Shown here: piece after piece, positions 57,274 to 64,000 of the stretch
How positions within the stretch are numbered: position 1 is the first letter of the stretch
Layout of the letters: each line of letters opens with the position of its first letter
From: Otatea glauca
Taxonomy: Eukaryota > Streptophyta > Magnoliopsida > Poales > Poaceae
Assembly (NCBI GenBank): GCA_036346275.1
Contig: JAYEVK010000138.1
Coordinates: 124,001 to 188,000 of the forward strand
Length of the DNA stretch: 64,000 nt
Direction: 5' to 3'
The notes under the pieces: generated by a model
Databases searched by the model: none
Told to the model about the DNA's origin: nothing
What the model saw: the letters and a program-made list of their open reading frames with translations, nothing else
Translations under genes and position numbers: made by a program

Positions 57274-57646
57274 GAACCCTTTGCTCGATACGCTCGTCGG
57301 GTCTCTGCCCGGGGGCCCTGCTGAGGTTGGACCCGCCGGAATTCATACTTCGACAGGGGAAACTACTTCTGAGGGTGCCGAAGTGACTCCTAGTCCTTCG
57401 GTGCCGTCTCCTGCTCGCCATGCCCCTGCAATAGATCCCGTTGCTCCTAAGCCGGCCTCCTGCTTGTCCCCTGAGGTTGAAGAGATTCACCGAGTCCCGC
57501 CAGCCCCTGCTCGCCCCCGGCTAATAACAGATACCGTCTTTGACGATGACGAGGGTTTAAACTTTTGGATGACCCGGAGGAGGAGCAAAAAGAGAGGGAC
57601 TATTTTTTCATCCATGCCAAGGCTTGTGCGCATGCCGCCCAGGTGA

Positions 57647-60600
57647 TGTAAGGACCCGAATCCACTGATTCCAACCCACTGTGTTTACCGCAATAGTCCC
57701 AGGATCAACGCTAGTGCACACAGCTCAACATCGGTACATATCACATCATACTCAACGATAATAGAATAATAGTTCATTTATTGATATAGCTAAATGTATG
57801 ATCTTATGACCGACTTACATTATTAAGCCACGCAGGCAAGACTAGAAATATAAGCTAATAATTAAGCAGCGAAAAGTAGAAAACGTAGATAGCTCATCAG
57901 TTCACCACAGGCAACCGACAAGGCTCGGACCCTAATGACTCGTGTCTTCCTGGACTTCCTCTTCCAACACAGGTGTAGATTCTTCAACTATTGATTATTG
58001 TTGTTTGGCAAGGGTGAGTACTTAAAGCACTCAAAAGTTGTGCACAGAATGCAATTCTATTTAACTATATGTAAGGCTTATTCCAATGGATAGGCTATCA
58101 TGGCTATTTTGCAATAAGCAACATTTATGAACAAGTATAATAAATAGATTGTAAAGACTGTAAAACAAATAGCAATAATAAATAAATTCAGTATTTCTCA
58201 AGTAAACCAGGTTTCCAATCCTAAATCAAATTCCATCTTCCACATGGCATTCCGCCATTCCAACCAAATTGTCCATTTAATTAAGCTAACCCTTAATTGT
58301 AATTCCCGAGCATTGCTCAATACCGCGAGCACGGCTATCCAAATAGTTTAACACTCTGCAGAGGTTATGCACTTTACCCACGTGATACAACCAAACACCA
58401 CCAAGGCGAGTGATTATAACAAAGCCTTTACAATGCTGTTGGCTTAACCTTGCACGACCCTCTAAGGTTTCAACACTTTGGTGGGACTGGTTACCACATC
58501 CAGGGCCCCCCTCTTGCGCCATGTGAATTACTCCATAACTCGGGAACTCACACCGACCACGATAGTACCAAAATTAAGACATTGCAAATTACTCAGCTAG
58601 GCTGGCCCATACCAGACATGTGGTTGCATGATTGACTCAGGTCAAAGGCTTTCAAGGTTAAGTCCTTAGAGTGATCGAGGCAAGACATCCACATACCCTC
58701 TTCCCATCGGGCCCACCTTGGCATCCTCGCCCCTTGTCACTTGCCCCAATCTAAATGATTATCACCCAGTTGATTACCAAGCACCACGTGCTATCAACAA
58801 TTCAACAACGTTGCGTGACATGACTCGCCACAACAACTCAATCTCATCGTGTGATCCACATGACACGCAAGTTCATAACATTGTTCCATATTCGATTAAT
58901 CAAGATTAATTATCAATGATTCTGACACATGTGATGACGTGGCATGGCTAAGAAACTAGTACGAACTAACCCTCCAATGTTGATTATAATTACTAACCAA
59001 CTATATTGAATCAATCTAGGGTGACAATGGATCATGGCATATAATGACAAGGTAGGGTATAGATCAATCTGGTATATTAGCTAAACCCAATCTAATTTGA
59101 AACAATTGTATACTTCAAATATATGCAATAGGGTAAAACAAATATAGCAATTTTATAAACATGGGTTCAATATGATCAAAGCACAACTGGCCTTGGAATA
59201 GGGCCTGATCTGGTTCTGGAACTTGCTCTTGAGTTGCTGGATCTTCCTCCGAAGCGTCGCAGAATTCAACGTCTACGCGTACCGAAGGAGAAAAGTAAAT
59301 AAATACCAAAACAGAGAGCAAATGAACTCCAAAAATAAAATAAAATTCTCCATTAAATAGATCTCAATTTTACAAATTTTTAGAAATTTGAATCACTCAA
59401 ATCCGAGTTACGATGCAAAAGATATAGTCTTTTGAAGTTTGAAATAAATACTGAAATTGCAAAAATCAGAAAATCAGAATTAACAGATTTATTTTTAAAT
59501 CGAAAACAGATTTGTGACGTCAGCGTGGCCTCATGATGACGTCATCATCACAAAATTTCCAATCGGATTATTTTTCCAATTGAAAAATGCAATTATGACG
59601 CAAGCATGACGTCAGCGAGATCTCGAGCCAATCACAAGCCAACGCGTGTCTCGGCGTATGGACTGAGTCCACGGCGCAGCGCTGGACCAGGGTGAACTCG
59701 GTCCATGACGCCTCGGCACTCGCACCAGACACGCGGCTGCGCCCAATTGGCCCAACCCTGCGGCTCGATCGATCGCGAGAAGGCGAAACAGACGGCTACG
59801 ATCTATTCTGACCACGCGTCCCTCATCCAACGGCTTACCCTAAGATCGGCGGTCGAGCGTGGCGCGGCGAGGCGATGATGGCGCGGCGGCGCCTTTCACC
59901 GGAGATGGAGAAGACGACCCACGACGCAGCGCTCCGGCGGGCTCCTGGCGACGAGACGGCGGGGATCCGACGCGGCACGGTTCGGCGAACTCAGTCCAGC
60001 AGCCCAAGCGACGGAAGACGGCGAATCTACGGTGTTCTCGGCAAAAACCCGTGGCAGTTCCACGCTTCAACTCTGGCGAACTTGCGGCTGCGTTCTACGG
60101 CTGATCTCACGAAACCTCTCCGACCAAACGATGCGGCGCTCAATTGCGAACCTCAAGGTGCTACCCCCCTATTTATAGCCTCGGCGTCCGAGCTCTACAC
60201 GGCGAAAGAAACCGGCGACGTTACGGCGGCGGACTCCGAGTCCAGAACGAAGACGATAAACGACAACGCGACGCGTGTCCCAATCCGATGGCCAAGATGC
60301 AAGCGCACACGCGACCTTCCCTGGACCGTTGGATCGCACGTGAACGGTCACCGATCTAGCGTTTTGCCCCGCTGCGATTCGCGGGCTGGTTTGGGCCGCA
60401 CCGACGCGGGCTTCCAGCGCACAGTGTTGGGCTTCGGCCCAACACTGTTCATCGATTTTCAAAAGGATTTTCCATTTAAAATAATTCCAGAAATTCATTT
60501 TATGCGATAAAACTAATAGGAAAAATCCAAGAAAAATCTCAAAAATACTTTGAGACATTCTGGACTCAAATAAAATATTTTTGGCAAAATTTTATTTTTA

Positions 60601-60756
60601 GTTTTGCACAAATTTAAATAGATTTGAACAAAAGGTCAATATTCTTAATTCAAAATTAATTCAAATAAACCCAGAAAAATCCAAATAAATTCCAGAAAAT
60701 CATAAATGCACATTTAAGCAATAAAATAATATTTGGCAAATTTTTGGGATGTTACA
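57647..60756 (-). repeat. 3' LTR of the Tekay-like element (3110 bp)
   Basis: TGTAACATCCCAAAAATTTG from 60756 to TCGGGTCCTTACA at 57647, the same family as the solo LTR at 27959-31071. The TATA box (TATAAATA, minus strand) lies near 60170-60177. The bZIP-type cluster is at 59514-59617. Chance ORFs in the GC-rich part are not genes. Confidence 0.95.
59514..59617. promoter_or_regulatory. TGACGTCA cluster with a 16-bp palindrome
   Basis: GTGACGTCAGCG, the perfect palindrome ATGATGACGTCATCAT (59533-59548), ATGACGCAAG and ATGACGTCAGCG within about 100 bp. It corresponds to the clusters in the two related LTRs. Function as bZIP target is inferred. Confidence 0.5.
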
Positions 60757-60775
60757 AACCTCCCCCCTTAACAGA
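60757..60775 (-). promoter_or_regulatory. Tekay-like polypurine tract
   Basis: Minus strand CTGTTAAGGGGGGAGGTT directly before the LTR start TGTAACATCCC. Confidence 0.85.
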
Positions 60776-60848
60776 ATCTCGACCCCGAGATTCAGGGCTA
60801 ACTAGAGAACAGGTTCGGAAATTCTGACTTCAAATCTTCTTCACGCTC

Positions 60849-61340
60849 CTAGGTTGTTTCACTTTCGAAGTGATTGCTCCACTGAACTCTGCAAAAGCGA
60901 ATAGACTTGTTTCTGGTCTTGCGTTCCATAACATCCAAAATTCTGACCGGTTGCTCTTTGTAAGTCAAATCTTCTTGCAACTCTATTGCCTCCAACGGGG
61001 TTTGTTCTGCTGGCACTCTGAGACATTTCTTGAGCTGCGACACATGGAATACATCATGCACTCCTGCCAAAGACTGAGGCAACTCTAACTGATAAGCTAC
61101 TTCTCCTCGACGGCCTATCTGCGTAGCTCTTCTGCCTTGACTGCGCTATCTTCAATCTCTCTCTAATCATCGCAACTTGACTTTCTGCCTCTTCGAGGAT
61201 ATCTGGCCCAAATACCAAACGCTCTCCTGTTTCATTCCAATTTAACGGAGTACGACAAGCACGTCCATACAACGCCTCAAATGGTGACATCTGCAAGCTA
61301 GCTTGGTAACTATTATTGTAACCGAATTCCGCTATGGCAA
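60849..61340 (-). pseudogene. Tekay-like integrase C-terminus and chromodomain
   Basis: The 61344-61054 frame carries FGYNNSYQASLQMSPFEALY and RACRTPLNWNETGE, the end of the integrase core. After a frameshift the 61082-60849 frame reads VHDVFHVSQLKKCLRVP, then the chromodomain: PVRILDVMERKTRNKSIRFC and VQWSNHFESETT. The next codon is TAG (60849-60851) where chromodomains of this class have Trp, followed in frame by ERE, so the third aromatic position is now a stop. The chromodomain places the element in the Tekay/Del branch, distinct from CRM, which has a CR motif instead. Confidence 0.88.
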
Positions 61341-63158
61341 ACATTTATCCCAGGATGTAGCATAGGCTAAAGCACAAGCTCTCAACATATCCTCTAAAAT
61401 CTGATTTACTCTTTCAGTCTGACCATCTGTCTGCGGGTGATATGCTGTACTGAAATTCAGACGAGTCCCCATTGCTTCATGCAACTTGTTCCAAAATCTT
61501 GAGGTGAATTGGGTACCTCTGTCCGACACAATCTTCTTGGGCACTCCATGCAAACATACAATCCTTGACATGTACAACTCTGCTAAACGGTCTCCCGAGT
61601 AAGTGGTCTTCACTGGGATAAAATGGGCGACCTTGGTTAGACGATCCACAATAACCCAAATGGAATCGTAACCTCTCTGAGTTTTAGGTAAACCGGTGAT
61701 AAAGTTCATTCCGATTTCCTCCCACTTCCATTCCAGAATTTTCAACGACTGCAACAAACTGGCTGGTCTCTGATGCATGGCTTTTACCCTCTGACATACG
61801 TCGCATAAAGCAACATGCTCCGCTACTTCACGCTTCATATTGGACCACCAAAATCTCTCTTTCAAGTCCTGGTACATCTTAGCACTTCCTGGATGAATCG
61901 AGTACATAGAATCGTGAGCTTCCTCAAGAATCAACTGTTTCAGTTCCTTTTTATTTGGCACACAAATTCGGCCTTTGAAGAACATGGTTCCTGGCTCGTT
62001 TAGAGTGAATTCCACGGCTAGGCCCTCCTCCTTTTTAGCCTTGATCTTAGAAATTTTTTCGTCATCTTTCTGGCCTTCTCTAATCTGATCCTCCAGTGTT
62101 GGCTCTACTTCCAGTGCAGTTACCATTCCTTGCGGAACGACTTCCAACCTTAGCTTTTGAAGTTCCTTGCATAGTTCTGGCTGATCTTCCATTGTCCATG
62201 TATTCACACTATGGCTCTTTCGGCTCAGAGCGTCAGCTACCACATTGGCTTTTCTGGGATGATAATGAATTCCCACATTATAATCCTTAATTAGCTCCAT
62301 CCACCTTCGCTGTCTCATATTAAGATCTGCTTGAGTGAATATGTATTTCAGGCTCTTATGGTCTGTATATATCTCACATCTATTTCCTATGAGATAATGA
62401 CGCCATATCTTCAAAGCATGCACTAGGGCAGCTAACTCCAAATCATGTGTTGGGTAATTCACCTCATGCGGTCTTAACTGTCTTGACGCATAAGCAACGA
62501 CTTTGCCTTCTTGCATTAACACGCACCCCAAGCCTTGCTTTGAAGCATCGCAATAAATATCAAATCCATTCTGCACATCTGGCAACACTAATACGGGGGC
62601 TGTCATTAAACGCTTCTTTAATTCCATAAAACTTTTCTCGCACTCTAGCGTCCATGAAAACTTCTTTTCTTTCTTCAACAACTGCGTAAGGGGTTTAGCA
62701 ATTGTCGAGAATCCCTCTATGATCCGACGGTAATATCCCGCCATACCCAGAAAACTACGGATGTGAGTAACAGACTTTGGTTGCTCCCAATGCAACATTG
62801 CGTCTACTTTGCTCAGGTCGACTGCCACTCCTTTAGTAGTCATTACATGACCAAGAAATTCAACTTTCTCCTTCCAAAACTCGCACTTGCTAAACATATC
62901 ATACAGCTGATGTTCTCGCAGCCTCTCCAAAACCATCCTCAGATGTTCTGCATGCTCTTCCTCGGTCTTCGAGTAAACCAAGATATCGTCTATGAAGACT
63001 ACAACAAACTTATCCAAATATTCCATGAAAACCTTATTCATCATGTTCATGAAATATGCCGGGGCATTTGTCAATCCAAATGACATGATTGTGAACTCAT
63101 AATGTCCATATCGCGTAGAAAACGCAGTCTTAGGCACATCCTCCGCTCGGATCTTCAA
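61332..63158 (-). pseudogene. Tekay-like RT, RNase H and integrase
   Basis: A 608-codon open frame, the longest in the window. From 63158 down: RT (YEFTIMSFGLTNAPAYFMNM, catalytic VVVFIDDILVYSKT, FLGHVMTTKGVAVD), RNase H (IYCDASKQGLGCVLMQEGKV, LELAALVHALKIWRHYL, YTDHKSLKYIF, NVVADALSRK), integrase (HPGSAKMYQDLKERFWW and CDVCQRVKA zinc region; VIVDRLTKVAHFIPV, IVSDRGTQFTSRFW, PQTDGQTERVNQ catalytic D, D, E). All catalytic residues are present. It lacks the RT N-terminus, which lies in another frame (63182-63592). Confidence 0.95.
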
Positions 63159-63181
63159 CTGATGGTATCGTGAACGAAGAT

Positions 63182-63592
63182 CTATCTTGGAGAAAACTCG
63201 GCTCCTCTTAAGCGATCAAATAAGTCGTCGATCACGGGCAGCGGATACTTATTCTTGATCGTTACTTCATTAAGTGCACGATAATCAATGCACATCCTAA
63301 GGCTTCCATCCTTCTTACGAACAAACAACACTGGTGCTCCCCATGGTGATGAACTTGGTCTAATAAAACCTTTCTCTTGTAGTTCCTCAATCTGCTTTTT
63401 CATTTCTACTAGCTCGTCGGTAGGCATCCGATATGGTCTCTTTGATATTGGTGCTGTCCCTGGTGCTAACTCGATAACGAACTCGATATCGCGATCTGGC
63501 GGCAGTCCTGGTAAATCTTCTAGAAACACGTCCGGGTATTCTCTGACTACTGGCACATCTTCCATGTTGATGGCTTTCACGCAGTTGACCAC
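63182..63592 (-). pseudogene. Tekay-like RT N-terminus
   Basis: The frame reads VVREYPDVFLEDLPGLPPDR, IEFVIELAPGTAPISKRPYR, KGFIRPSSSPWGAPVLFVRK, GSLRMCIDYRALNEVTIKNK, DDLFDRLRGAEFSPR and then stops where FSKIDLRS would follow: lost bases around 63180-63200 shift the frame into the main pol ORF. Upstream of 63582 the sequence is a 31-bp duplication and then LTR, so protease and gag are gone. Confidence 0.92.
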
Positions 63593-63643
63593 TAACTGCC
63601 CATCTCGAACTGCAGTTGACCACTAACTGCCCATCTCGAACTG
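63582..63643. repeat. 31-bp tandem duplication at the deletion junction
   Basis: CAGTTGACCACTAACTGCCC and the following CATCTCGAACTG occur at 63582-63612 and again at 63613-63643, immediately before the jump into LTR sequence. Confidence 0.93.
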
Positions 63644-64000
63644 CGGTTTGGGCCGCACCGACGCGGGCTTCCAGCGCACAGTGTTGGGCTTCGGCCCAAC
63701 ACTGTTCATCGATTTTCAAAAAGATTTTCCATTTAAAATAATTCCAAAAATTCATTTTATGCGATAAAACTAATAGGAAAAATCCAAGAAAAATCTCAAA
63801 AATACTTTGAGACATTCTGGACTCAAATAAAATATTTTTGGCAAAACTTTATTTTTAATTTTGCACAAATTTAAATAGATTTGAACAAAAGGTCAATATT
63901 CTTAATTCAAAATTAATTGAAATAAATCCAGAAAAATGCAAATAAATTCCAGAAAATTATAAATGCACATTTAAGCAATAAAATAATATTTGGCAAATTT
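63644..64000 (-). repeat. Remnant of the Tekay-like 5' LTR
   Basis: Matches 60388-60743 of the 3' LTR with only a few differences, so only the terminal 370 bp or so of this LTR remain and the window cuts it 13 bases short. Confidence 0.93.

Larger units (their letters stand above)
53564..57646 (+). mobile_element. Tat-like Ty3/gypsy element, 5' part
   Basis: Starts TGTAGTCGGCAATGAATTTA after CGATT (likely TSD, partner out of view). It includes the sequence AGACAGGTTCAGGCTCTCGC and GATAATACCCTAATCCTGTG, typical of grass gypsy LTRs, a small ORF (54582), tandem repeats (55119-55385) and a plant retrotransposon ORF of the Putative gypsy type transposon kind (55886 on). I could not fix the LTR end or primer site. 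It is interrupted at 57647 by a chromovirus; the remainder should follow beyond the window. Tat assignment is inference from the ORF type. Confidence 0.7.
55886..57646 (+). pseudogene. Tat-type ORF with two candidate introns
   Basis: Start MSSSTPSLPSPKVWTT at 55886. The core FESFFHRGLGLPINSFLRGL, SLFVHLCEAFLGISPHFDLF and YLYLLKPYP fits the family named putative gypsy type transposon found in grass Tat-like elements; its biochemical role is unknown. The frame would end at 56845, but 56771-56845 has a donor CG|GTAGG, a branch site TGCTAAC and an acceptor TTTAG|G and is phase 0. After it the frame continues open (DRIAFFSVPPLPEMPPRPGC). A second candidate, 57213-57273 (CAACAG|GTCC ... TTCACAG), joins frame 1 to frame 2 in phase 2. 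One uncorrected frameshift near 57020-57070 remains. The frame stops at 57644-57646, at the insertion site of the next element. Confidence 0.6.
57647..64000 (-). mobile_element. Tekay-like chromovirus, internally deleted
   Basis: A minus-strand element: 3' LTR 57647-60756, polypurine tract, chromodomain, integrase, RNase H, RT, then at 63644 an abrupt return into LTR sequence matching 60388-60743. So gag, protease, leader and most of the 5' LTR are deleted. The window ends 13 bases before the expected LTR end. Left flank GGTGA (57642-57646) is the predicted target duplication. It is inserted in the Tat-like element. Confidence 0.92.

Noticed and set aside
59860..60510. 211-residue ORF on the plus strand
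   Set aside because: Antisense within the Tekay-like LTR, low-complexity Arg-rich translation, not preserved in the sister LTR.

Overview
The window is gene-free, repeat-dense DNA that looks like the centromere core or inner pericentromere of a grass (Poaceae). Two things point there. One is a tandem satellite with a 155-bp monomer, the length typical of grass centromeric satellites. The other is a stack of CRM/CR-type (centromeric chromovirus) Ty3/gypsy retrotransposons, recognised by LTR ends TGATGA...TCA, a tRNA-iMet primer site, CRM-like pol, and the CR motif encoded at the start of the LTR. I do not recognise the satellite as that of a named species, and I found no host gene, rRNA, tRNA gene or CRISPR array. 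Layout, left to right: tail of a CRM element (1-1203); satellite (1204-3083) that flips orientation (3084-3849); a rearranged CRM LTR/RT fragment (3850-5782) holding a solo CRM LTR (4450-5380); satellite (5783-6258); solo CRM LTR (6259-6964); the main satellite block (6965-12525); a solo copia LTR (12526-13890); satellite (13891-16446); a complete non-autonomous gag-pro CRM element on the minus strand (16447-25032, TSD CATAT) split by a 3.6-kb solo chromovirus LTR (19040-22627); satellite (25033-25532); LTR fragment (25533-26132); a diverged satellite subfamily (26133-27958); a 3.1-kb solo Tekay-like LTR (27959-31071); 17 bp of satellite; then a CRM LTR (31089-31412, resuming 53141-53563) that received a 21.7-kb composite: an autonomous-type CRM element on the minus strand (31413-53140, TSD CTTCT) carrying inside it a second kind of non-autonomous CRM (33525-39276, TSD CTCTT) and a full-length copia element (43566-51800, TSD GGATG). 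The right end is a Tat-like gypsy fragment (53564-57646) interrupted by a Tekay-like chromovirus (57647 to the window end). How the parts relate: the satellite is the substrate, and CRM elements insert into it and into one another. The autonomous CRM families encode integrase and carry the CR motif in their LTRs. The two non-autonomous families seen here keep gag (one also protease), the LTR ends, and a short hairpin next to the polypurine tract, but their LTRs lack a recognisable CR motif, so they presumably used integrase supplied in trans. Every coding region is broken by stops, frameshifts or nested insertions, so this is a record of past activity. The most interesting signals are: multi-monomer higher-order structure in the satellite with shared truncated monomers; the orientation switch next to a broken CRM; the invariant GAGTCG-AGGA-CGACTC hairpin before the LTR; the CR-motif split between autonomous and non-autonomous LTRs; and a duplicated LTR-plus-flank block closed by a 41-bp templated insertion. 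All comparisons were made by eye without alignment software, so percentages and monomer counts are approximate.
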